Positions 55,128 through 62,981 of a stretch of DNA of 64,000 bases are shown here, piece after piece. Source of the DNA: Bythopirellula sp. (GTDB taxonomy: Bacteria > Planctomycetota > Planctomycetia > Pirellulales > Lacipirellulaceae); the NCBI GenBank assembly GCA_028285205.1, contig JANQQA010000266.1, positions 1-64,000 of the forward strand. The letters run 5' to 3'. The notes under the pieces are model-generated. The model ran no database searches and was not told where the DNA came from. It worked only from the letters and a program-made list of their open reading frames with translations. Position numbers and translations under genes: made by a program. How positions within the stretch are numbered: position 1 is the stretch's first letter; each line of letters starts with the position of its first letter.

Positions 55128-56600
55128 CTACACGTTGCCGGGAACGGAACGGCGGCGTTCAAGAATTGGTTTAAGCTTGCCGACAAGGTTGGCAACGAGC
55201 TGGTGCAACTGTGCGCGCTCTTCGCCATTCAGGATTTGGTGCGTGCCAAACGTAGCCAATAGCAGTGCGAGCAACGTGCAGCCTGAAGCGACTGGGCCCG
55301 CCGCCAGCGTCAGCGGCGCGAACACCGTCAACCAAGTACCTCGGTCGAGGCAAAGTCCATACCGTCGGCTCAGCACGAGTATTGTGATCAGGCATACGAG
55401 CGAGGAAGTGGACGTTGCCACGACGGCCCCGTACAGTCCCCAAATTGGCAGCAGCAAGAGGTTTAGGCCGATGTTCAGAATCAGCCCGAAAGCTAGTGGT
55501 ACCGTCGCGAGACGTGTCTTTTCGGCACACCAAAGATAGTTTTGCGATAACGCGTAAACCCCATACCAGATGCATCCCGACAAGGCCCACGGCAAAACGG
55601 TGAGTCCGTCGCTGTACTTTCCTGCCAGGATCACATCGAACAGCAACGGCGAGAACAAGAGCACACAGACTGCGAATCCTAGCATGCCGATACTAGTCAG
55701 CTTGAGCGAGAGGTTGAGTTGCTTGCCTACTTGCTCCTTGCGACCGGCTTCCCAGTCGGAACTTAAATGCGGCATGACAAGTCCGCTAAGCAGATCGGCG
55801 AACGAGATCAGCAACAGCGGTACAATCCGGCTGCTGTGATAGTTGCCTACTTGCGTCTGTGCTTCCAGATAGGTGAGGCCCGAGTAGTGCATCAACATGT
55901 AACGATCAATAATCGCGAAGAAGTGCGACAACAGATTCGTCAGCCAGACGAAAAAAGCAAATCGCATGAGCTGTGGCCAGAAATCCAGTTGCGGCAATTG
56001 GTTCAAGGGCCGATCCACTTCGCGCAACGCCGGCCACACCCACATCAGCGCGCCACTCGAGGCAATCGCGCAGGCGACGCCGTAGCCGATGAGGATGCTT
56101 GATACGCTTGCATCCACTAGCAACAAACTCAGCGCGAGTAAGGCGAACAGGATACTCTGGCCGAAATTCATTGCCGACACGACGCGGTAGAGCCGCAATG
56201 CTGTGAGCAACGACGTCAGCGTGTGGTGGAAGATGATCGACGCGAGGCAAATCGCGATGCCATAGAGGAGGTTCACCTGGTCGTAAGTACGGAATAGTAG
56301 GTAGGAGAACGAACGAGCGAATAAGGCTACCGTACCGACGGCGAGCAACGTGCACACGACCGTCCAAACGGTCGTGCGCCGCAGAAAAGTGAGCAAGTGC
56401 CCGCGCTGGCGAAAGTGTTCCAGGTACCGACCAAACGATCCGGGTACGCCCAGCACGGCCAATGGAGCCGCCAACAGCAAGAAGCTGTACGCCAACTCCC
56501 ACTGCCCGAGCACCTCAGGATCTAGCCAACGACAAAACAGCACACCACGTCCAAAGCCGACGCTACGCTGGACGAGCGTCACGGCGATCAGAATCAGCAC
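55128..56600 (-). CDS. Oligosaccharide flippase (Wzx/MurJ-like)
   Basis: GTG 56600 gives 490 residues with about 12-14 membrane helices and no soluble domain. Motifs of the MOP exporter superfamily include QRSVGFGRGVLFCRWLDPEVLGQWELA and the late ALSQNYLWCAEKTRLATVPLAFG. It should move a lipid-linked repeat unit across the membrane. The open frame continues about 39 codons upstream of the GTG to a stop, and the sequence there (TSRLRTDTLASS) looks like real N-terminal coding sequence. No ATG, GTG or TTG occurs in that extension, so the start is uncertain and may use ATT or CTG. It lies between deacetylase and glycosyltransferase. Confidence 0.87.
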   Translation of the reverse strand: MLILIAVTLVQRSVGFGRGVLFCRWLDPEVLGQWELAYSFLLLAAPLAVLGVPGSFGRYLEHFRQRGHLLTFLRRTTVWTVVCTLLAVGTVALFARSFSYLLFRTYDQVNLLYGIAICLASIIFHHTLTSLLTALRLYRVVSAMNFGQSILFALLALSLLLVDASVSSILIGYGVACAIASSGALMWVWPALREVDRPLNQLPQLDFWPQLMRFAFFVWLTNLLSHFFAIIDRYMLMHYSGLTYLEAQTQVGNYHSSRIVPLLLISFADLLSGLVMPHLSSDWEAGRKEQVGKQLNLSLKLTSIGMLGFAVCVLLFSPLLFDVILAGKYSDGLTVLPWALSGCIWYGVYALSQNYLWCAEKTRLATVPLAFGLILNIGLNLLLLPIWGLYGAVVATSTSSLVCLITILVLSRRYGLCLDRGTWLTVFAPLTLAAGPVASGCTLLALLLATFGTHQILNGEERAQLHQLVANLVGKLKPILERRRSVPGNV

Positions 56601-56721
56601 GCTTGAGGCAAGCGTGTCAGTCCTCAGCCGACTCGTCGAAGCGGCTTGGTTCGAGTTGGATGAAATCGTGCTAATGGTCGTCTGCTTTCGTCGGCGCTGG
56701 CGGCGATTACGACTTCATCAC

Positions 56722-57576
56722 TCAAAACCGATTGCGATAGTCGCCCGGTACGAACTGCCGCTGGCTACTGAGCTTTCGCGGGTCGACGGTAAGCCAGTTG
56801 CGAAAGCGACTCCACTCGGGGTCGCCATGGATGCGTTGCAGGTGAAACGAGTCGTCGCCGGGCAGGTTGTACCCGCCATAGGCCGAACATACGCCCCAAA
56901 AACCTGCTTCGAATGCGATGCGAAATGCGGCCGTCGAAAGATTCTCCGGCAGACCGAACGGAAATGCGAAGTAACGCACGGGACGATCGATAATGCCTTC
57001 CAGCTCGCGCTTCGAGCCTACGATTTCGTCGAACAGCTCGTCTTCGTCGGTAATCGCTCCCAGGTCGACGTGCGAGCGGGCGTGGGCACCGATCTCCACG
57101 CCAGCGTCTGCGAGTTCCAGCAGCTGATCGACGGTGTTCGGCGGTAGCGGACGGCCGTTGTCCACGTCGTGAGCGAAAGGATTGCCACTGAGAATATTGC
57201 TGCTGGTCACGAAATATGTGAAAGGAATGCCCTGGTCGACAAGCCACGGTAACGCGTTTTGACAATTGTCGGCGTAGCCATCATCAAAGGTGATGCAAAC
57301 CGTCGGCCTATCGTTGGCTTCCGCGGCGATTCGATGCTGCGCCTCTTCGAGCGTGACGATATCGAATCGCTCTCCCAGCCATTCGATCTGCTTGCGAAAC
57401 ATCTCATTCGGCAGCGTCCAATCGTTGGGATGCTCGTCAGCAATGCGGTGGTAAAACAGGCTCATGATCGGCACCTGACGGCGCTGCTCACGCGTCACTG
57501 CTGCTTGCTTCCGCTGTGGTAAGGTCGCGAGGTAATACAAATCGAGCAGGGGCGTTTTAATGGAATCGAGTGGCAT
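56722..57576 (-). CDS. Polysaccharide deacetylase (carbohydrate esterase 4)
   Basis: ATG 57576 gives 284 residues. The NodB domain has the catalytic TFDDGYADNCQNALPWL (metal Asp), the EIGAHARSHVDLGAI block (two metal His) and FAFPFG. These match CE4 enzymes that remove N- or O-acetyl groups from polysaccharides. There is no signal peptide, so it may act on cytoplasmic or membrane-bound precursors. Deacetylases of this kind belong to exopolysaccharide loci linked to XrtA/PEP-CTERM systems. Starts upstream to 57738 are not needed. Confidence 0.87.
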   Translation of the reverse strand: MPLDSIKTPLLDLYYLATLPQRKQAAVTREQRRQVPIMSLFYHRIADEHPNDWTLPNEMFRKQIEWLGERFDIVTLEEAQHRIAAEANDRPTVCITFDDGYADNCQNALPWLVDQGIPFTYFVTSSNILSGNPFAHDVDNGRPLPPNTVDQLLELADAGVEIGAHARSHVDLGAITDEDELFDEIVGSKRELEGIIDRPVRYFAFPFGLPENLSTAAFRIAFEAGFWGVCSAYGGYNLPGDDSFHLQRIHGDPEWSRFRNWLTVDPRKLSSQRQFVPGDYRNRF

Positions 57577-57596
57577 GATGGAGCTTTCTGTCGGTC

Positions 57597-58715
57597 TTAT
57601 AAGCTGAGCACATTGGTGAGTTGGCGAGTCAGACGCACCGCGCTTTGGAGGTAGTCGAACGCTTGATTTCGCAGCAGGGCTGTTCCGCGGGCAGGAACAA
57701 TTCTGAGATCGAACGTCTCGATTGGCTGGGCACGCCAATGGGCCTTGTACGGCTCGTCGCCCCGCATCAAGTCAAATGTCTGGTGGCCTTCTGCGATCGC
57801 GTATTGCAACGTACGGATGGTCGACAGTCGGCCGGGCTCGTCGTCGAGCCGTTCGGGATCGACACCACCCTGGTAGGCGAATGTGGCGCGATCGCTGGCG
57901 AAGTGGTACTCCGCGGCAACCGGCTGACCGGCGAGTTCGAGCCACGAAAGGCGGAGTTCACCCGAGTCGAGTAGCTGCTGAGCGATGTCGCGATGAAAAT
58001 CAGCCCAACGCTGCGAGGCGAAGCATCCCGGTTCACCCAGACTATTGCGGCGCCTCTGATGCAAATCAGTCAGGATCGGCCAGGCACGTTCGAGTTGCTC
58101 CGGAGATTCGACCAAGTGCCAAGTCGCGTCATCACTGTCGAGGACGCGTCGCTCCAGGCGGCGCAGCTGTTTGCGATGCGATTTGGACTGCAAGGCGAGA
58201 AACGCTTCCCAATCCTCAGGGAGTGGCACCTCCCAGCGACTTTCGTTGCGGTCTTGGCGAACTTGGCAATCAAGGGACTTCAACTCGTCGCTAAGCGAGA
58301 ACAATCCCGTGCAATCGGCAGCGATCGCGGTGAAGTCGGTCGTGTCCCATTGATCTGCATGTTCAACGAGATAGTGGGCGAACGACTTCGCCGCCTTCTC
58401 GATGTTCTCTGGCTCAGTGATCAAGTCAAGATGATCGGAACAGACCTCGCCGTCGCCCAGCAATCGCAGGACTTGGCCCCTGGCCATTGAATTCTCGATG
58501 TAGCCGGGCAGAATGGCGATCAGTTGGTCCGGTTCGAATGTCGGTTCGTCCGCATCAAAAAGTAGCAGCACGAACAGCTTTCGATCGTCGCGGTAATGCT
58601 TCCACCACGTCGACTGCCAGGCCCATTTGCGAAAGACGCAGTTGCCGGCGAGCTCGTCCCAACGATCCTTGTAGGCGAGTAGCTCATCCAATTCTGAAAC
58701 GTGGGAGATGTGCAT
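57597..58715 (-). CDS. FemAB/BioF2-like GNAT acyltransferase
   Basis: The 372-residue protein has FRKWAWQSTWWKHYRDDRK early, a region VLRLLGDGEVCSDHLDLI, and a C-terminal GNAT fold with LSWLELAGQPVAAEYHFASDRATFAYQGGVDPE, TIRTLQYAIAEGHQTFDLMRGDEPYK. This is the GNAT/FemAB-like family found in EPS clusters, including those annotated as PEP-CTERM/XrtA-associated. ATG 58715 is preferred over 58811 because the conserved N-terminus begins there. It ends 20 bases before the deacetylase start, so they are one operon. It probably transfers an acyl or aminoacyl group onto the polysaccharide. Confidence 0.82.
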   Translation of the reverse strand: MHISHVSELDELLAYKDRWDELAGNCVFRKWAWQSTWWKHYRDDRKLFVLLLFDADEPTFEPDQLIAILPGYIENSMARGQVLRLLGDGEVCSDHLDLITEPENIEKAAKSFAHYLVEHADQWDTTDFTAIAADCTGLFSLSDELKSLDCQVRQDRNESRWEVPLPEDWEAFLALQSKSHRKQLRRLERRVLDSDDATWHLVESPEQLERAWPILTDLHQRRRNSLGEPGCFASQRWADFHRDIAQQLLDSGELRLSWLELAGQPVAAEYHFASDRATFAYQGGVDPERLDDEPGRLSTIRTLQYAIAEGHQTFDLMRGDEPYKAHWRAQPIETFDLRIVPARGTALLRNQAFDYLQSAVRLTRQLTNVLSL

Positions 58716-59075
58716 TATGTGATCTTCGAGGCTGTGGGTCAGACTGGTGACACTCAGTATCGCGGCGAAGGGTGATACTGCTGCACAGATGGCTGGATTT
58801 CGGCTGTTCAAGAATAGGTCACAGAATCCGTTGATCTGGCTGCTGCGACCCGCCCGCCCTGAGGCAAAAATTCACCATGTTGCTATTTTTCCACGCCCGA
58901 TAGGTCGCGTGCTTAGCGGTCAAACGCCGTGGCGTCGCGGCCATAAAATCGCTCAACGTAGCGACTTTAGCTTCTGTGGTCGGGTTATGACGGCATCCAC
59001 ACCAGATGTGGCGCGGCAGTTGCCATGTTGGGTAGCCACTAAACCGTCGTTACTCGCCTTGTCTGGGAAATCACT
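58716..59075. other. Divergent promoter region of the EPS locus
   Basis: These 360 bases separate the leftward acyltransferase-deacetylase-flippase-GT operon from the rightward Wzz-ligase-WecG operon, so they should hold both promoters. I see AT-rich stretches near 58865-58890 but no clear paired -35/-10 and no strong palindrome. No gene is supported. Confidence 0.4.
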
Positions 59076-60641
59076 ATGAGCTTCAACACCGAAAACAATC
59101 ATTCTGGCAACTTGGCGGGCCTGAGCCCGGCGGAATGCCTCCGCCTGTTGGTCGAGCAACGTCAAAAGTGGCTCCTGCCAACGATGGTCTGTGGAGCGTT
59201 GGCACTTGGTTACTCCCTGGTAATGTCGCGGTACTGGGAAGCGACGCAAGGATTCGTGGTTCGCCCTGAAGTGTCTGGTTCCTCGACCAACGAAGTGGGT
59301 AAGTTCGCCGACCTGTACCAGATGCGGACCTTTCAAGAGACGATTTTGGAACTCGCCAAGAGTCCTCAAGTGATTGCGGCCACGCTGAAGGCAGTGGAAC
59401 AGGCCGAGACTGGCGAACCTGCGGAGGCGCCGTCTGCGACAGCGATCGAGAAGATGCGGAAAAGATTGAGTCTGTTGCCGCCAGGCGGGGCGGAGTTTGG
59501 CAAGACTGAGGTTTGCTATCTGCAGGTAAAAGACACCAACCGCCAGCGGGCACTAAAGCTGGTCGCCGAGTTTGGCAGACAGATTGATCGAAGACTGCAC
59601 AGCCTCCGGACCGAAAAATCTCGCAGCCTGCGGAATGAGCTACAGCAGCAAGTCGCCCTGGCGGAAGAAGCTTTGGAAGCCGAGACGGCCCGCCTGGCGA
59701 AATTCGAAGCGCAGGTGGGGGCCGACTTGGGCGAACTCCGCATGCTAAACGCCTCCAACAGCGGACAGAGTGATCTTCGCCAGCAAGCAATCCGACTCAA
59801 CGACGAGCGACGAGCCGCAGAACTAGCGACTCGCGAATCCAGCCAACTGCTAGAGGTGCTGCAATCAGCTCGCAACGAACCCGAGCAGCTAATCGCCATG
59901 CCCAACAGCCTCCTGACTTCGCAACCGACGCTCCGTCGACTCAAGGACGGTCTGGTCGATGCCCAACTCCGAGTAGCACGTCTGGAGGGCACGCGCACCG
60001 TCGATCACCCGCAGGTCAAGGCAGCAAACTCGGCAGTGGAGTTTGTCCGCCAAGATCTACACCGGGAGCTTGCAGTGGCCATTCGTGGAATTCAGGTCGA
60101 AATCAAAATTGGCAACAGCCGTGCCGCAAAACTCGATCAGCAGTACGCCGATGTGCAGCAGCGCCTGAGTCGGTTGGCCCAGCTACGTGCCGGCTACGCC
60201 AATCACATGTCCGCCGTCGATAACAGCCGTCTGGTGCTCGACCGGGCTCAAAAGCAGCTTGGGCAGGTAAGCTCCCAATTGGCGGCATCCAGCAGCTCCA
60301 AGTTGGTCACTCCGATCGATCAGCCCGAGACGGGGCCCTACCGTGCCGGCCCAGGACGTTCAACGATCGTGTTGCTCGGCACGTTTGGTGGCCTAGTCTT
60401 GGGAATCGGGTGGGTATTCCTGACCGTTACTCCTGCGGCGGAGCGTGAACCCGAATTGGGAGTCACACCACAAACCCAACCTACTACGCGAACCAGCGGC
60501 AACGAGGCAGCCGCGCGACCGGTAGTGGAAATCATGCCGGTTCCGCGTCATGTGCCGAATTTGCCACCCCACATCGCGGCGAAGATCGCAGAGATCGTGA
60601 AAGCACGCGAATCGGTCGTGTCGAGTGATCGCTGCGTTTAG
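59076..60641 (+). CDS. Wzz/chain-length-determinant-like EPS export protein
   Basis: The 521-residue protein has an N-terminal helix (WLLPTMVCGALALGYSLVM), a long coiled-coil periplasmic region (LRNELQQQVALAEEALEAETARLAKFEAQ; about 170-430) and a second helix near the C-terminus (TIVLLGTFGGLVLGIGWVFLTV). It opens with LVEQRQKWLLPTMV, close to the Wzz N-terminal form. There is no tyrosine kinase domain, so a separate kinase, or none, is used. It should set chain length or couple export of the polysaccharide. Confidence 0.88.
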   Translation: MSFNTENNHSGNLAGLSPAECLRLLVEQRQKWLLPTMVCGALALGYSLVMSRYWEATQGFVVRPEVSGSSTNEVGKFADLYQMRTFQETILELAKSPQVIAATLKAVEQAETGEPAEAPSATAIEKMRKRLSLLPPGGAEFGKTEVCYLQVKDTNRQRALKLVAEFGRQIDRRLHSLRTEKSRSLRNELQQQVALAEEALEAETARLAKFEAQVGADLGELRMLNASNSGQSDLRQQAIRLNDERRAAELATRESSQLLEVLQSARNEPEQLIAMPNSLLTSQPTLRRLKDGLVDAQLRVARLEGTRTVDHPQVKAANSAVEFVRQDLHRELAVAIRGIQVEIKIGNSRAAKLDQQYADVQQRLSRLAQLRAGYANHMSAVDNSRLVLDRAQKQLGQVSSQLAASSSSKLVTPIDQPETGPYRAGPGRSTIVLLGTFGGLVLGIGWVFLTVTPAAEREPELGVTPQTQPTTRTSGNEAAARPVVEIMPVPRHVPNLPPHIAAKIAEIVKARESVVSSDRCV

Positions 60642-60697
60642 ACCATGCACATTTTGCAGCCGAATCAGTTCACTTAATCAACTTCGGACAGCTGCTG

Positions 60698-62110
60698 ATG
60701 ACGTTCCTACTATCGCTTTTTGGCTTAGTTGCCCTGATTTGGGCACTCATCTACGCGAGGCATGGCTCGCTGCTGGTGAGCGGAGCGATCTTCGTGGTGG
60801 TTGGCTACGTCTTTAACCATCATGTGTGGCACATGAGCGTAGGGCCCGTTTCGCTGACATTGGGGCGTGTGCTGTTGGCGGCCTTGGTCCTACTGTTTGC
60901 CTGGCGTTGGAAACAGGGCCACATCGAACTGCGTCCTTTGACCGGCTGCGATTGGCTCGTCGGATTGTTGGTCGGGTATCTAACGCTTCGTTGTATGTGG
61001 ACGCCTGCCGCTATTGGAGAAGCGTCCAGCGTTGGGCCGACATGGAGGTTGATCGCCAGCTTTTGGATGCCGGCCACGCTATACTGGATCGTTCGCAACG
61101 CGGAATTTAGTGAACGCGTTTGGAAAGCGATGCTCGCCTGCCTGGCGGCACTAGGTGTTTATCTAGCGCTGACCGGCCTAGCTGAAGTCAACCAACAGTG
61201 GTGGGCAGTCTTTCCGCGCTTTATTGCCGATCCAACCCTCGGCACGCACTTCGGTCGCGCCCGCGGGCCGGCGTTGATGTCGGCCAGTTTGGGGGTGTTC
61301 CTGGCGATCTGTTTCTGGGCAGCCTGGTTCCTGTGGGCCAAAGTTAGCCGTGCACAGCAGTTCCTACTGCTGGGGGCGATGGCGCTGATGGTCGTCGGCG
61401 TGTATGTCACCTATACACGTTCGACCTGGTTAGGCTTGGCTGGTGGGCTTGCCATAATTCCTCTATTACATCTTCCGCGGTCGTGGCGGCCTGTGCTGCT
61501 GACGGGGATGCTGCTGGCCGGCTTTGTCGGAGCGATCGGGCTGGGCGATAAAGTCGTCAACATGAATCGCGAAGACACTGATGGTTCGGCCGAGCATTCG
61601 GTTTATCAGCGGGCCTCGTTCTTTCATGTCTCGATGAACATGTTCCGCGATGCTCCGCTGCTGGGTTGCGGTTTTGGGCGATTCTACGACTGCAAGTTGC
61701 CGTACCTGGCTGACCGCACTCAGCGGATCGAACTGGAATCCATTCGGAAACTAGATCATCACAACACGTTTCTGAGCTTGCTCACCGAGACGGGTGCTAT
61801 TGGACTGACGCTGTTCGCCGCCGTCCTGGCTGCCTGGTGGCGAGCAGCATGGCAACTCGCTAGAAATGCCGATGCGGAGAGCTGGATGCGTGCCCACGGA
61901 CTGTTCGCTCTGGCGACGCTCATCGCGTACTTGGCCAGTGCAGTGTTCCACGATTTGACACTTTCCCCCAGCGAGCAATGGTTGTTGTATCTGACGACAG
62001 GTGTTACTGTTGGGTTGCAGAGCTTGTTGCGGACTAGAGAGGCCGCAGCTCAGCCGATCAAATCAACTTTGTTGGCTCAACCAACTTCGGGTGTCTGGGC
62101 TAGTCATTGA
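60698..62110 (+). CDS. O-antigen ligase / polymerase family protein
   Basis: The 470-residue polytopic protein has about 12 helices. The ligase signature is LESIRKLDHHNTFLSLLTETGAIGL, with the large periplasmic loop before it holding MNMFRDAPLLGCGFGRFYDCKLPYL. The Arg and His in these motifs are those needed for WaaL/Wzy-type transfer of polysaccharide. It could be a ligase or a Wzy-like polymerase; the two cannot be told apart by eye. It follows the Wzz-like gene by 56 bases and is followed by an overlapping or adjoining glycosyltransferase gene. Confidence 0.88.
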   Translation: MTFLLSLFGLVALIWALIYARHGSLLVSGAIFVVVGYVFNHHVWHMSVGPVSLTLGRVLLAALVLLFAWRWKQGHIELRPLTGCDWLVGLLVGYLTLRCMWTPAAIGEASSVGPTWRLIASFWMPATLYWIVRNAEFSERVWKAMLACLAALGVYLALTGLAEVNQQWWAVFPRFIADPTLGTHFGRARGPALMSASLGVFLAICFWAAWFLWAKVSRAQQFLLLGAMALMVVGVYVTYTRSTWLGLAGGLAIIPLLHLPRSWRPVLLTGMLLAGFVGAIGLGDKVVNMNREDTDGSAEHSVYQRASFFHVSMNMFRDAPLLGCGFGRFYDCKLPYLADRTQRIELESIRKLDHHNTFLSLLTETGAIGLTLFAAVLAAWWRAAWQLARNADAESWMRAHGLFALATLIAYLASAVFHDLTLSPSEQWLLYLTTGVTVGLQSLLRTREAAAQPIKSTLLAQPTSGVWASH

Positions 62111-62126
62111 AATAGGTTCGCTACAC

Positions 62127-62924
62127 GTGCCGCCGGTGATAACGCTATTCGGAATGAAGATCGATGCGGTCGATATGAAGACGGCCGTTCAGCGCGTGAT
62201 GCAATGGTGCGCGGAACCTCGCGATGAGCCGTGCCGCTACGTGGTGACGCCCAATGTCGATCACGCGGTCATGTTCCAGACAGACGATCGCCTACGCCGT
62301 TCGTACGAAGGCGCGGCGATGGTGCTCGCCGATGGCGCGCCGGTCGTCTTGGCTTCGCGACTGCTGCGGAAGTCTTTGCCCGAACGAGTTGCGGGGAGCG
62401 ATCTGGTTCCCGCGCTGTTCGAAGCAGTGTCCAGCGAACGTGAATCCGCGAGTGGTCCGCTTCGCGTCTTCTTGTTGGGCGCAGGTCCGGGAGTCGCAGA
62501 GCGGGCGGCTGAGGTAATCCACCGGCGCTGGTCAAGTGTCGAAGTGGTCGGTACGCTGTCGCCACCCATGGGTTTTGAGCATGATGAGGACGAGAATCAA
62601 CGAATCCTCGATGCCGTCGCGGCATGCCAGCCTGACTTGGTTTTGATCGGGCTAGGCGCGCCGAAGCAAGAATTGTGGATAGGCCGTTATGCCGATCGTT
62701 TGGAAGCAAAAGCCGCGCTGTGCATTGGGGCAACGATCGACTTCCTGGCCGGTGAGAAAAGCCGTGCGCCGCGCTTGATGCAGAAGCTCGGTTTGGAGTG
62801 GGTGCATCGCATGGCGACTGAACCGACTCGGCTCGCGAAGCGGTACGCGCGCGACGCCTGGATTTTCCCCCGACTAGTGTGGCGTGAATGGCGCGACGGC
62901 AGCGCGACATCCCCCGAATCGTAA
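62127..62924 (+). CDS. WecG/TagA/CpsF-family glycosyltransferase
   Basis: GTG 62127 gives 265 residues starting VPPVITLFGMKIDAVDMKTAV. The family blocks are present: YVVTPNVDHAVM, DDRLRRSYEGAAMVLADGAPVVLASRLLRK (with catalytic-site Asp), RVAGSDLVPALFEA, VFLLGAGPGVAERAAEVI, LVLIGLGAPKQELWIG (with the PKQE motif). WecG/TagA enzymes transfer a ManNAc-type sugar to a lipid carrier at the membrane. Another GTG at 62091 overlaps the ligase gene, and ATG 62154 would cut the N-terminal strand. It is third in the rightward EPS operon. Confidence 0.9.
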   Translation: MPPVITLFGMKIDAVDMKTAVQRVMQWCAEPRDEPCRYVVTPNVDHAVMFQTDDRLRRSYEGAAMVLADGAPVVLASRLLRKSLPERVAGSDLVPALFEAVSSERESASGPLRVFLLGAGPGVAERAAEVIHRRWSSVEVVGTLSPPMGFEHDEDENQRILDAVAACQPDLVLIGLGAPKQELWIGRYADRLEAKAALCIGATIDFLAGEKSRAPRLMQKLGLEWVHRMATEPTRLAKRYARDAWIFPRLVWREWRDGSATSPES

Positions 62925-62981
62925 GTCGCCGGCCGCCGACCCATCCTTCCGCCTTTATCGTTGCGCCTTTATAGTGGTGGC

